A DNA stretch of 63,473 nucleotides, taken from the NCBI GenBank assembly GCA_964527585.1, contig CAZGPE010000009.1, positions 1 to 63,473 of the forward strand, given 5' to 3'. Source of the stretch: Fimenecus sp964527585 (GTDB taxonomy: Bacteria > Bacillota > Clostridia > Oscillospirales > Acutalibacteraceae). Made by a program: the position numbers and the translations under genes. The notes under the pieces are model-generated. The model searched no databases. It worked only from the letters and a program-made list of their open reading frames with translations, and was not told the DNA's origin. This document shows positions 15,639 to 25,089 of the stretch, one piece after another. The first letter of the stretch is position 1. Every line of letters begins with the position of its first letter.

Positions 15639-18251
15639 ATGGCAGAATTATCACCAATGATGAAACAGTATTTTGAAATAAAGAAAAATTATCCGGACAC
15701 AATTCTGCTGTTCCGTCTCGGAGATTTTTACGAAATGTTTTTTGAAGACGCAAAGACGGCTTCAAAAGAACTTGAACTTGTGCTGACCGGCCGTGATTGC
15801 GGCCAAGAGGAGAGGGCGCCGATGTGCGGTGTCCCTTTCCACAGTGCAGATTCGTATATCGCTAAACTTGTGTCAAAGGGATACAAAGTTGCTATATGCG
15901 AACAGACCGAAGATCCCAAAACGGCTAAGGGAATTGTAAAAAGAGAGGTAATAAGGGTTATTTCGGCGGGAACGGTAATCGAAAGCAGTATGCTTGACGA
16001 AACGAAAAACAATTATCTTGCCGTCTGCTGTCAGGTTTATGACGAGATCGGACTTTGCTTTGCCGATGTTTCAACCGGCAGTGTTTATCTTACCTCATTT
16101 TCCGACAGTTACGATGAAAAAACCGTTGATGAAATCGCAAGATTTATGCCGAGTGAAATTCTTATAAACAGAGAAGCGGCATCGTTAAAAAAACTTTCTT
16201 CGTTTATTGCGAAAAAACTCGAAGCGACAGCGGATGTTCTTCCGGCATCGAGTTTTGATTTTGAAAAATCCCGTGAGACCGTGCTTGCACATTTTAACAA
16301 AACTTCTTTACGGGAACTTGATCTTGAAAACAGGAAAAGTGCGGTTTGCGCATTGGGAGCGGCACTTTCTTATTTATATGAAGCTCAGAAAACAGAGCTT
16401 GAAAATATTAAACAAATAAACTATTATACCGATGCGAAATATATGAAAATCGGTTTGTCCACAAGGAGAAATCTTGAGATAACCGAAACTATGAGGGACA
16501 GAGAAAAGAAAGGATCTTTACTTTGGGTTCTCGATAAAACCAAAACCGCAATGGGTAAAAGGCTTATGAGAACATGGCTTGAATGTCCGCTTTATGACTG
16601 TGCGGCAATTTCCAAAAGGCATAATGCCGTTGCGGAACTTTGCGAAAGTACAAAGAAGCGAAACGACCTTGTCTCTCTTATGAGCGAGATATATGATATG
16701 GAGCGTCTTATGACCCGTGTACTCTATAACACGGCAAACGCAAAAGAACTTCTGTCGTTGAAATCGACTTTGGCTCCGCTGCCGAAAATAAAAGAAATAC
16801 TGAAAGATTCCAAATCGCTTCTTTTGAAAGATATTTATAATGATATAGATGTTCTTGACGATGTGTATACTCTTGTTTCTCAGTCAATTAGCGAGGATGC
16901 TCCTTTTTCGGTGCGTGAAGGCGGAATGATAAACGATAACTTCAATGCCGAACTTGATGAACTCAGAAAAATCGTTTCGGGCGGAAAATCGTTTTTGACC
17001 GATCTTGAAACGAAAGAGCAGGAAGAAACGGGAATAAAGAAACTGAAAATCGGATATAACCGAGTTTTCGGATATTATTTCGAAGTGCCTAATTCCTTCA
17101 AAGAAATTGTTCCCGATACATATATCAGAAAACAGACGCTTTCAAATTGCGAGAGATACATAACTCAGGAACTTAAAGAACTCGAAACAAAAGTTTTGGG
17201 AGCGCAGGAACGAATTATCGGACTTGAGTACGAAATATTCTGTTCGGTAAGGAAAAAAATCGGAGAGCAATATGAAAGGACAAGCCGTACATCAAGGGCG
17301 ATTGCAACGCTTGATGTGCTGTGTTCGCTTTCTAATGTTGCGGTTTCCAACAACTATACACGCCCTGAAATAAACGATTCGGATTCGATTGTTATTAAAG
17401 ACGGAAGACATCCGGTAATTGAAAAAATGCTTAAAGATACGCCGTTTGTTCCGAACGATACCGAACTTGACTGTGCGGACAATAGAACCGCTATTATCAC
17501 AGGTCCCAATATGGCGGGTAAGTCCACTTATATGAGACAGGTGGCGATAATTGTGCTCATGGCGCAAATGGGCTCTTTTGTTCCGGCATCTTATGCTTCA
17601 ATCGGTCTTGTCGATTGCGTGTTTACCCGTGTCGGAGCATCGGACGATCTTGCTTCCGGACAGTCGACATTTATGGTTGAAATGAGTGAAGTTGCGGATA
17701 TTCTCGAAAACGCAACCGATAAAAGCCTTATTATTCTTGATGAAATCGGAAGAGGAACTTCGACATACGACGGAATGAGTATAGCAAAAGCCGTTCTCGA
17801 ATATACCGCCGACAAAAAAAGACTCGGAGCAAAGACTCTTTTCGCAACTCATTATCATGAACTTACAGAACTCGAAAATGAAATGAGCGGAGTTAAAAAT
17901 TATAATATTGCGGTTAAAAAGCGTGGGGAAGATATAATTTTCCTTCGCCGGATTGTAAGAGGCGGAGCGGACGGAAGTTACGGTATTGATGTTGCAAGGC
18001 TTGCCGGTGTCCCGGAGAGCGTTGTTAAGCGTGCAAAAGTAATTCTTAAATCTCTCGAAGACGGAACGGCGGTATCCGTTGTCGGCACAAAGACTGCCGA
18101 AACCGAAGAAGATACTATGCAAATGAGTTTCGGTATCAATGCGGAAAACGAAATAATCAATGAACTTAAAATTCTTGATGTTAACACGCTGACACCAATT
18201 GAAGCGATGTCGAAACTGTTTGAAATTTCATCAAAAGCAAAACAGATTTAA
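15639..18251 (+). CDS. mutS: DNA mismatch repair protein MutS
   Basis: The 870-aa product has full MutS length. N-terminal domain I has the mismatch-reading GDFYEMFFEDA, where the Phe-x-Glu wedge is FYE. A central lever/clamp follows, then the ATPase with Walker A GPNMAGKST (about 622-630), Walker B LIILDEIGRGTSTYDG and FATHYHEL. It recognises mismatches and recruits MutL, encoded 20 bp downstream. The ATG follows CGGAGCGGAG. The C-terminal helix-turn-helix dimerisation part ends in SSKAKQI. Confidence 0.97.
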   Translation: MAELSPMMKQYFEIKKNYPDTILLFRLGDFYEMFFEDAKTASKELELVLTGRDCGQEERAPMCGVPFHSADSYIAKLVSKGYKVAICEQTEDPKTAKGIVKREVIRVISAGTVIESSMLDETKNNYLAVCCQVYDEIGLCFADVSTGSVYLTSFSDSYDEKTVDEIARFMPSEILINREAASLKKLSSFIAKKLEATADVLPASSFDFEKSRETVLAHFNKTSLRELDLENRKSAVCALGAALSYLYEAQKTELENIKQINYYTDAKYMKIGLSTRRNLEITETMRDREKKGSLLWVLDKTKTAMGKRLMRTWLECPLYDCAAISKRHNAVAELCESTKKRNDLVSLMSEIYDMERLMTRVLYNTANAKELLSLKSTLAPLPKIKEILKDSKSLLLKDIYNDIDVLDDVYTLVSQSISEDAPFSVREGGMINDNFNAELDELRKIVSGGKSFLTDLETKEQEETGIKKLKIGYNRVFGYYFEVPNSFKEIVPDTYIRKQTLSNCERYITQELKELETKVLGAQERIIGLEYEIFCSVRKKIGEQYERTSRTSRAIATLDVLCSLSNVAVSNNYTRPEINDSDSIVIKDGRHPVIEKMLKDTPFVPNDTELDCADNRTAIITGPNMAGKSTYMRQVAIIVLMAQMGSFVPASYASIGLVDCVFTRVGASDDLASGQSTFMVEMSEVADILENATDKSLIILDEIGRGTSTYDGMSIAKAVLEYTADKKRLGAKTLFATHYHELTELENEMSGVKNYNIAVKKRGEDIIFLRRIVRGGADGSYGIDVARLAGVPESVVKRAKVILKSLEDGTAVSVVGTKTAETEEDTMQMSFGINAENEIINELKILDVNTLTPIEAMSKLFEISSKAKQI

Positions 18252-18271
18252 TTTATAAGTGAGGTGCGGTT

Positions 18272-20146
18272 ATGGGAAAAATAAATAAATTACCGAGAAA
18301 AATATGGGAACTTATAGCCGCAGGCGAAGTTGTCGAGAGACCTTCCTCGGTTGTAAAAGAACTGCTTGAAAATTCGATTGATGCCGGAGCCGATAATATA
18401 ACGGTTGAAATTCAAAACGGCGGTATAAGATATATCAGAATAACCGATAACGGATGCGGAATAGCAAGAGAAGATGTGCCGCTTGCGTTTGTAAGCCATG
18501 CGACAAGTAAAATTTCCGCTGCTCAGGATCTCGATTCGATTATGACACTCGGTTTCAGAGGTGAAGCTTTGGCCTCTGTTGCGGCAATATCGAAAACCGA
18601 AATTTTGACGAAAACCCGTGAAGAAACTGTCGGAACACGAATGGAAATCTTCGGAGGAGAGCAGGTTTCTCTTGACGATGCAGGTTGTCCCGACGGAACT
18701 ACAATCATAATAAGAGATTTGTTTTACAATACTCCGGCAAGGATGAAATTTCTTAAATCCGATAAATCGGAAGGAATGGCAGTTGCGGGTATTGTCGATA
18801 AAATAGCGCTTTCCCATCCCGAAATAAGCATCAGATTTATTAAAGACGGCAAACAGGTGCTTTGCACCGACGGTTCAGGCGAACTTAAAAACGCAATTTA
18901 CTGCGTTTACGGTGATGAGTTTTCGCAGTCTTTAATTCCCGTGTCTTATGAACTGAATTCGATGAAAATAAGCGGGTTTATCAGCAAACCTTTTTATTCC
19001 AGAGGTTCGGGTTCAATGCAAATGTTTTTTGCAAATAACAGATTTATAAAAAGCAAAACCGCTTGTGCGGCACTTAACGAGGCATACAAAAACTCGATAA
19101 TGGTCGGAAAGTATCCTGCTTGCGTTTTGTTTATCGAAATAATTCCCGAATTGCTCGATGTGAATGTTCATCCCGCTAAAACCGAAGTCAGATTTTCCAA
19201 TGAGAAATCTGTTTTCGATCTTGTATATTATGCGGCGAAAAACGCTATCACCGAAGATACATCAAGACCGCAGGCGAAATTATCGGTGAAAACTCCGGCT
19301 GAGATACTCGCTCCCGCTCAAGATGAACATATACAAACCGATATTTTCACTTACACAAATGAAATAATCCCGGAAGTGAAGGCGAAAAAAGAAGAAAAAA
19401 ATACGGCTTATTTCAACAATTCCGAAAGTATAACATATAACAGAAATTTCATCTCGGATGAGCCGGATCTTTCGGTAAAGACTGCTTTTCCCGAAAACGA
19501 GTCGGAAATTGACTCTCGGGAAGAAACCGTGTATGCCGAAAATCCCGAAAAAACGGTTGAAAAAGGCGAAACAAGTAAGGTTTCCTTTAAGTATCTCGGA
19601 GAAGCGTTTAAGACTTATATTTTTGCCGAGTATAACGGAAAACTTGTTATTATCGACAAACACGCAGCTCACGAAAGAATGTTATACAATGCTCTGAAAA
19701 AAGAAAACGGTGAAAACGGCACGCAGTTTATGCTCAAACCGTACAATGTAGTCCTTTCGAAAGAAGAATACAATGTAATTACCGAAAACTTGGATTTGTT
19801 AAGGCAGGCCGGATTTGAGATCGACGATTTCGGAAACGGATCCGTTGTTGTTCGTGGGTGTCCGCTTAATCTTGAAAAAGAGGATATAACTCAAACCGTT
19901 ACCGAGATAGCTTCGTATTTGGCAGATAATAAGAAATCCGTAAATCCCGAAAAACTTGATTGGGTTTATCATTCGATTGCCTGCCGTGCGGCAATTAAAG
20001 CCGGGAACGAACAAACCGATTATGAACTTATCGAATTTACAAAGCAACTTTTGTCAGATGAAAGTGTGCGATACTGTCCTCACGGACGCCCTGTTCTTGT
20101 CGAATTGACCAAATACGAACTCGACAAACAGTTCGGAAGGGTGTGA
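18272..20146 (+). CDS. mutL: DNA mismatch repair protein MutL
   Basis: The 624-aa product has the GHKL ATPase N-terminus (ELLENSIDAGA, DNGCGIAREDV, ATSKI, GFRGEALASVAA), a long acidic linker (about 340-440), and a C-terminal dimerisation/endonuclease domain. In that domain the first nuclease motif reads DKHAAHERMLYN from residue 462. The canonical DQHA-x2-E-x4-E has Q and a final E, here K and N. SIACRAA and CPHGRP are present. It is probably an active nicking MutL but with a variant metal site. A GAGGTG ribosome site precedes the ATG; miaA begins 3 bp after the stop. Confidence 0.95.
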   Translation: MGKINKLPRKIWELIAAGEVVERPSSVVKELLENSIDAGADNITVEIQNGGIRYIRITDNGCGIAREDVPLAFVSHATSKISAAQDLDSIMTLGFRGEALASVAAISKTEILTKTREETVGTRMEIFGGEQVSLDDAGCPDGTTIIIRDLFYNTPARMKFLKSDKSEGMAVAGIVDKIALSHPEISIRFIKDGKQVLCTDGSGELKNAIYCVYGDEFSQSLIPVSYELNSMKISGFISKPFYSRGSGSMQMFFANNRFIKSKTACAALNEAYKNSIMVGKYPACVLFIEIIPELLDVNVHPAKTEVRFSNEKSVFDLVYYAAKNAITEDTSRPQAKLSVKTPAEILAPAQDEHIQTDIFTYTNEIIPEVKAKKEEKNTAYFNNSESITYNRNFISDEPDLSVKTAFPENESEIDSREETVYAENPEKTVEKGETSKVSFKYLGEAFKTYIFAEYNGKLVIIDKHAAHERMLYNALKKENGENGTQFMLKPYNVVLSKEEYNVITENLDLLRQAGFEIDDFGNGSVVVRGCPLNLEKEDITQTVTEIASYLADNKKSVNPEKLDWVYHSIACRAAIKAGNEQTDYELIEFTKQLLSDESVRYCPHGRPVLVELTKYELDKQFGRV

Positions 20147-20149
20147 ATT

Positions 20150-21082
20150 ATGGAAAAGAGCCCTTTACTTGTAATTGTAGGTCCTACCGCATCGGGCAAA
20201 ACCGCACTTGCGGTTGAATGTGCAAAGAAATTTAACGGCGAAGTTATTTCCGCAGATTCAATGCAGATATATAAAGGTATGAGTATTGCGACAGCAAAGC
20301 CCACTGTCGAAGAAATGCAAAATATCAAACATCATCTTATTGATTTTTTGGAAGTTTCGCAAAAGTACAGCGTAGCGGAATTCGTAAAAGATGCGCAAAT
20401 TTGCGCACAAGATGTTTTAAGTCGTGGAAAACTTCCTGTTTTAGCAGGCGGAACCGGACTTTATGTTGACAGTTTTGTTAACAATATTATATTTTCGGAC
20501 GCTCAAAGCGACGACTCTTTAAGGCAGGAAATTTCAGAAGAACTCAAAATGAACGGCGCCGAAAAAATGCTTGAAAAACTTTACGAGATTGATCCGGACT
20601 ACGCTTCCAAACTTCATAAAAACAATGAAAAGCGTATAATAAGAGCGTTTGAAATTTACCGACTTACCGGAAAAACTCCGACTCAGGTAAATCTTCTCTC
20701 GAAAACGGCGGCGTCGGAGTATAATTGCTGCTTTGTCGGAATCAATTATGCCGATAGAAACAATCTTTATCGCCGTATAAATGAGCGTGTTGACAAAATG
20801 ATGGAAAACGGACTTTTGGAAGAGGCGAAACTTTATTATTCACTTCCCGAAAAGGCAACCGCATCGCAGGCGATAGGATATAAGGAACTCAAACCGTATT
20901 TTGACGGGGAAATTTCCCTTGAGCAAGCGACGGAAAACCTTAAAAGAGGAACACGAAGATATGCCAAAAGGCAGTTAACATGGTTTAGGCGTAACGAAAA
21001 TATAAAATGGTTTTATCCCGATGAATATTCGAAAGAAGAACTTTACGAAAATGTGTTTGAATATGTAAAGAAGGTGATTTAA
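20150..21082 (+). CDS. miaA: tRNA dimethylallyltransferase
   Basis: The 310-aa product carries the P-loop GPTASGKTALAVE near the N-terminus, the substrate-positioning SADSMQIYKGM, and GGTGLYVDS. It transfers the dimethylallyl group to A37 of UNN-reading tRNAs, producing the substrate for MiaB. The position after mutL matches the conserved mutS-mutL-miaA order of Bacillota. Its stop codon shares one base with the next start codon. Confidence 0.97.
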   Translation: MEKSPLLVIVGPTASGKTALAVECAKKFNGEVISADSMQIYKGMSIATAKPTVEEMQNIKHHLIDFLEVSQKYSVAEFVKDAQICAQDVLSRGKLPVLAGGTGLYVDSFVNNIIFSDAQSDDSLRQEISEELKMNGAEKMLEKLYEIDPDYASKLHKNNEKRIIRAFEIYRLTGKTPTQVNLLSKTAASEYNCCFVGINYADRNNLYRRINERVDKMMENGLLEEAKLYYSLPEKATASQAIGYKELKPYFDGEISLEQATENLKRGTRRYAKRQLTWFRRNENIKWFYPDEYSKEELYENVFEYVKKVI

Positions 21083-22344
21083 TGGCGGCGGAAAAAAAGA
21101 ATGACAAAATACTTAAGTTTAAGGATGACCGAAAAAAGATGACGCTTGTTTATGTGCTGGCGGCGGTTGCTTTTGTCATTTTCTTTTTCTATCAGGTTTT
21201 CAAAATCAATTATCAGCCTGTTAAAACGCAGGTTGCATTGAGCAAAACCGTTTCATCGAATGCCGTTACACAAGCCTTTATCGTAAGGGATGAATACCCG
21301 ATTGAAGCGAGCGTAAACGGAACTCTTGTCCCGCTTGTAGAAGACGGTAAAAGAGTTGCCAGCGGCGACGATGTTGCTGTCGTTTTTACAAGTGATTCTG
21401 CGGCAAAATCGTATAACGAGATAAAGGAACTGAAAAAAGAGATTGAATATTTCTCATCGCTTCAAAACAAAGTCGGTGTTCAAACCGCCGATATTTCTCC
21501 GCTGAACGAACGGATATATTCCGCTTGTGAAGAATATGCGGTTGTATTAAACAACGGAAATATCGACAGTTATGAAGAATACGAAAACAATATAAGAGAT
21601 GCGATCACCTCAAGGCAACTCTCAACGGGAACCGTAATTGATCCGAGCTTAAAACTCGGTGAACTTAACGCTAAACTTTCCGCACTTGAAAGTCAGGCGA
21701 TTGGATACAGTACGATAAAAGCTCCGCATCCGGGATATTATATAAGCGTTGCCGACGGATATGAAGATGCGGTTGAGTATTCTCAGGTGCTTTCACTCAC
21801 AACTTCTCAAATAACAGATTTGATTAACAGCGAGGGAGCAAAAAAATCTTCTGTATCCGATTATATGGGTAAATTGGTAGATGGATTTAATTGGTACATT
21901 TTGTGTGTTGTGGATTACGAAAACGCCGTTAAACTTACAATCGGCAAAAGCGCAAAAGTTGAATTTACAATGACTACCGCCGACCCGATTGATGCTCAAG
22001 TGGTGAAATTGTGCGATACGGCAGATGGAAAAACAGCGGTGATTTTGAAATGCAATCTGATGAATACTCAGTATGCAAGCCTTCGAAATGAGCAAATAAG
22101 AATAACCTTCGACGAACACACGGGCTTTCAGGTGCCGAACAAAGCAATCAGAGAGATTGACGGACAAAAAGGCGTGTTTGTTCTCAGCGGAAATATCGTT
22201 AAGTTTAAGAAAATCAATATTGACTATTCCGATACGGAAATGTCAATTTGCAACAATCCCGAAAATGAAAGCGGATTTATAGAACTTTATGACAATATAA
22301 TTGTGGAAGGAACTGATCTTTACGATGAAAAGATACTTGATTGA
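21082..22344 (+). CDS. HlyD-like adaptor protein in the division cluster
   Basis: A 420-aa protein with an N-terminal cytoplasmic stretch of charged residues, a single membrane segment (about 20-40), and a large external part. The external part has a lipoyl/barrel-sandwich half (IEASVNGTLVPLVEDGKRVASGDDVAVV), a coiled-coil region and a second barrel (KAPHPGYYISVADG), as in membrane-fusion adaptors of the HlyD/MacA type. No transporter gene is adjacent. It is embedded between miaA (overlap of one base) and yggS-sepF-divIVA, so a role in envelope or division-site assembly is more likely than drug efflux. The start is ATG 21082 after AAGGTGAT. Confidence 0.7.
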   Translation: MAAEKKNDKILKFKDDRKKMTLVYVLAAVAFVIFFFYQVFKINYQPVKTQVALSKTVSSNAVTQAFIVRDEYPIEASVNGTLVPLVEDGKRVASGDDVAVVFTSDSAAKSYNEIKELKKEIEYFSSLQNKVGVQTADISPLNERIYSACEEYAVVLNNGNIDSYEEYENNIRDAITSRQLSTGTVIDPSLKLGELNAKLSALESQAIGYSTIKAPHPGYYISVADGYEDAVEYSQVLSLTTSQITDLINSEGAKKSSVSDYMGKLVDGFNWYILCVVDYENAVKLTIGKSAKVEFTMTTADPIDAQVVKLCDTADGKTAVILKCNLMNTQYASLRNEQIRITFDEHTGFQVPNKAIREIDGQKGVFVLSGNIVKFKKINIDYSDTEMSICNNPENESGFIELYDNIIVEGTDLYDEKILD

Positions 22345-23047
22345 CGAAAAGTTTTCGGACATCGACTACAATCTGAAAACTATCCGTGAGGAAATCTCCG
22401 AAGCGGCTGTTAAAAGCGGAAGAAATCCCGAAGATATTGACTTTATGGCGGTAACGAAAACCGTTGACGAAATGTATATAAACCACGCTATCGAATCGGG
22501 AATTTCGCTTATCGGTGAAAACAAAGTCCAGGAAATGCTGAGGAAAAAAACGAATCTCAAATTAGACGGCGTGCGTAAAAATCTTATCGGACATTTACAG
22601 ACTAATAAAGTTTCTCAAATTGTCGGTGAAGTCGATATGATAGAATCCGTTGATTCGCTGAAGGTTGCAAAAGAAATAGGAAAGCAGTCTTTGAAAAAAG
22701 GCGTTATAACGGATGTGTTGCTTGAGATAAACATCGGAATGGAAGAGTCGAAAACCGGATTTATGCCGGAAGCGATTGAAGAAAATATTTATCAAATCGC
22801 ACAAATTGATGGCTTAAGAGTATGCGGATTGATGACAATTCCGCCGATATGCGAAAAAACCACAGAACTTTGTAAATTTTTTGAGAATATATACAATATG
22901 TATGTTGACATTGACGCTAAAAAAATAGATAATGTATATATGAAAGTATTGTCAATGGGAATGTCGGGCGATTATGTTCCTGCAATTCTCAGCGGCTCAA
23001 ATCATGTTAGAATAGGTTCGAAGATTTTCGGACCGAGAATATATTGA
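22325..23047 (+). CDS. YggS-family pyridoxal-phosphate-binding protein
   Basis: The product is about 240 aa with the PLP-binding lysine in FMAVTKTVD, then IGENKVQEML, LIGHLQTNK and a C-terminal SMGMSGDYVPAI with GSNHVRIGS. Members (YggS/YlmE/PLPBP) regulate vitamin B6 and amino-acid homeostasis and lack enzyme activity. ATG 22325 overlaps the upstream gene by 20 bp; an in-frame TTG at 22301 is a weaker choice. It sits just before sepF, as ylmE does before ylmF(sepF) in Bacillus. Confidence 0.93.
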   Translation: MKRYLIDEKFSDIDYNLKTIREEISEAAVKSGRNPEDIDFMAVTKTVDEMYINHAIESGISLIGENKVQEMLRKKTNLKLDGVRKNLIGHLQTNKVSQIVGEVDMIESVDSLKVAKEIGKQSLKKGVITDVLLEINIGMEESKTGFMPEAIEENIYQIAQIDGLRVCGLMTIPPICEKTTELCKFFENIYNMYVDIDAKKIDNVYMKVLSMGMSGDYVPAILSGSNHVRIGSKIFGPRIY

Positions 23048-23064
23048 TTCAGGAGGATTAAGTA

Positions 23065-23544
23065 ATGAGTTTGAAAGATAAGTTGAGCAATATTCTTAAA
23101 GTTTCGGAAGATGAATATTATGATGTTCCGGAAAATGACGGATACGATGAACCTGATGAGATTGAAGAAGAGGAAGAGTATGAGGCTGTTCCCCGTTATA
23201 CCCAGAGAAGTTTCCGTGATGCGAAAAACGATCACAGTAAAGTTGTCAGCATCAATACAAATGCAAAACTTCAGGTTGTCCTGACAAAGCCGAAGTCGAT
23301 GGAAGAGGCAAGAAATGTCGCAGATAATCTCAATCAGAAAAAAACCGTAATTCTTAATCTCGAATCGGTTAACGGCGAGACCGCAAGAAGAGTTTTGGAT
23401 TTCCTCAGCGGTGTTACCTATGCCAATAAAGCCACAATGAGACAGGTAGCGAGTGATACATTTATGATTACTCCGTACAATGTCGATGTTAACGGCGATG
23501 TACTCAGCGAATTGGGAAACAGCGGATTTGTTTTTGAAAAATAA
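23065..23544 (+). CDS. sepF: Cell division protein SepF
   Basis: The 159-aa product has an amphipathic N-terminus (MSLKDKLSNILKV) for membrane attachment, an acidic linker, and the SepF core from about residue 55: the KPKSMEEARNVADNL helix, KKTVILNLE, and ARRVLDFLSG. SepF anchors FtsZ filaments to the membrane and can substitute for FtsA. That matters because no ftsA is present in the dcw cluster of this window. The ATG has AGGAGG upstream; divIVA follows after 29 bp. Confidence 0.95.
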   Translation: MSLKDKLSNILKVSEDEYYDVPENDGYDEPDEIEEEEEYEAVPRYTQRSFRDAKNDHSKVVSINTNAKLQVVLTKPKSMEEARNVADNLNQKKTVILNLESVNGETARRVLDFLSGVTYANKATMRQVASDTFMITPYNVDVNGDVLSELGNSGFVFEK

Positions 23545-23573
23545 TATAATTTAATCAAAGTGGGGATAAATAA

Positions 23574-24593
23574 ATGCTTACACCGGATCAGTTAAAATCG
23601 AAAGAATTTCACACAACAGGTAAAAGCTCGTATAAAGCGGAAGAAGTAGATGCTTTTATCGACGAAGTATATGCTTCGTATGACCAGATGTTCAGGGAGA
23701 ACGGAAACATTATCAAAAAAATGAGCCTTCTCGCCAACAAGGTCGAAGAATATAAAAAAGACGAAGACAGTTTGCGCCAGGCACTTCTTTCCGCTCAAAA
23801 ACTTGCGGATAAAATCGTAGCCGATGCAAAAGAGTCTGCCGATAAGCAGATTGCCGAAGCTCAGGAAAAGACCGATAAAATGCTTGCCGAAGCGCAATCA
23901 GAGGCTAAGGAAATACTTGATCAGGCAAAGGCAACTGCCGATTCCAAGGTGTTTGAAGCAAATAAGCAGTCCGAAGAAATCGTCGGTGCAATAACCCGTA
24001 AAGTAACTCAGGAAAAACTTGTTCTTGAGATGTTGAAAAAAGAGGTATCCGAATTCCGCTCTAAGATGATGGATATGTATAAAGAACATCTTACTTTACT
24101 TGATAAACTTCCGGTTTACGAAGATGTTCAGCAGGAAACTTCGGATGATGCCGAACCCGAAACTGTTGAGGAAGTTAAGGAAGAACCCGTTGCCGAAGTT
24201 GAAGAAACTGTTGAGGAAACAGTTGAAAATTCGGATGTAACGGATGAATGTGTTGATTCTGTTTATGAAGAAGAACACGAAACATTTTCTCTTTCCGACA
24301 TTGAGACGATTCTCGATGATGACGAAGACGAACAGGAAGTTTCCGAAGACGAAGATGTGTTTTCAATAGATGAAAGTGCTTTGGATGAAGAAGACGAATA
24401 CGAGGATATATCATCGGAAGTTCTTGAGGAAAACGGCGGCTTTAATCTTGATATGAGCGATGTTGATTTCGACGATGACGAAGATGTTTCTTCCGACTCG
24501 ACAGAATATGCTTCGGTCGAAGATGAAGAAGAAAACGGTGATGACGACGATGAAGGCGCTATATCTTTCAAAAAGTTTTTTAAGAAGAAATAA
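23574..24593 (+). CDS. divIVA: DivIVA-domain protein with a long acidic tail
   Basis: The first about 50 residues are a canonical DivIVA membrane-binding head (LTPDQLKSKEFHTTG..YKAEEVDAFID). A coiled coil with repeated AEAQEK/ILDQAKA heptads runs to about residue 175. The remaining about 160 residues are strongly acidic (runs of E/D such as DDEDEQE and DDDDEG), ending in a short basic cap (FKKFFKKK). DivIVA binds negatively curved membrane at poles and septa and recruits partners. The long acidic C-terminus is unlike the short Bacillus tail and may be the partner-binding part. It follows sepF, as in many Bacillota. Confidence 0.9.
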   Translation: MLTPDQLKSKEFHTTGKSSYKAEEVDAFIDEVYASYDQMFRENGNIIKKMSLLANKVEEYKKDEDSLRQALLSAQKLADKIVADAKESADKQIAEAQEKTDKMLAEAQSEAKEILDQAKATADSKVFEANKQSEEIVGAITRKVTQEKLVLEMLKKEVSEFRSKMMDMYKEHLTLLDKLPVYEDVQQETSDDAEPETVEEVKEEPVAEVEETVEETVENSDVTDECVDSVYEEEHETFSLSDIETILDDDEDEQEVSEDEDVFSIDESALDEEDEYEDISSEVLEENGGFNLDMSDVDFDDDEDVSSDSTEYASVEDEEENGDDDDEGAISFKKFFKKK

Positions 24594-24608
24594 GTAAGAG
24601 GTGAAACG

Positions 24609-25088
24609 ATGCTTCAGGCGATAACGGTATTGGTAATAGCGCTTTTTATTGCCGTTGACCAAATAATTAAACTTGTTGTTCTGAAGTATCTTGAACCGAT
24701 TGGAAAAATAACGGTTATTGATAAAATATTAAGTCTGACATATGTTGAAAATACAGGTGCGGCATTTGGCTCTTTCAGTAAACATACGGAATTGTTAAGT
24801 GCCTTTACCGCTGTTGTATTGATTGTCGGACTTATTTATTTATTATCGGGGAAAATTGAATCGAAAATTGTTTATTCGGGAGCGGTGCTTGTCATTTCGG
24901 GCGGTGCCGGAAATTTAATTGACAGAGTTTTCAGAAGTTTTGTTATTGATTATATTGATCCTTTGTTTGTGAAATTTGCGGTTTTTAATTTTGCCGATAT
25001 ACTTGTAACCGTAGGTGCTTTTATAATAATCGGTTATCTTATTTACGATATAATAAGAGATACGCATAAACAAAAAACGGAAAAATAA
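24609..25088 (+). CDS. lspA: Lipoprotein signal peptidase
   Basis: A 159-aa, four-helix membrane protease that cleaves prolipoprotein signal peptides after lipid modification. The conserved signatures are VDQIIK, ENTGAAFG, GNLIDRVF (first catalytic Asp) and FNFADILVTVG (second catalytic Asp). Its natural clients include the GerC-type lipoprotein encoded at 59341. ATG 24609 follows AGAGGTGAAA. rluD starts one base after its stop. Confidence 0.97.
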   Translation: MLQAITVLVIALFIAVDQIIKLVVLKYLEPIGKITVIDKILSLTYVENTGAAFGSFSKHTELLSAFTAVVLIVGLIYLLSGKIESKIVYSGAVLVISGGAGNLIDRVFRSFVIDYIDPLFVKFAVFNFADILVTVGAFIIIGYLIYDIIRDTHKQKTEK

Positions 25089-25089
25089 T

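Noticed and set aside
24263..24571. Minus-strand serine-rich open frame
   Set aside because: It is the antisense reading of the acidic GAA/GAT-rich DivIVA tail; the low complexity explains its openness.
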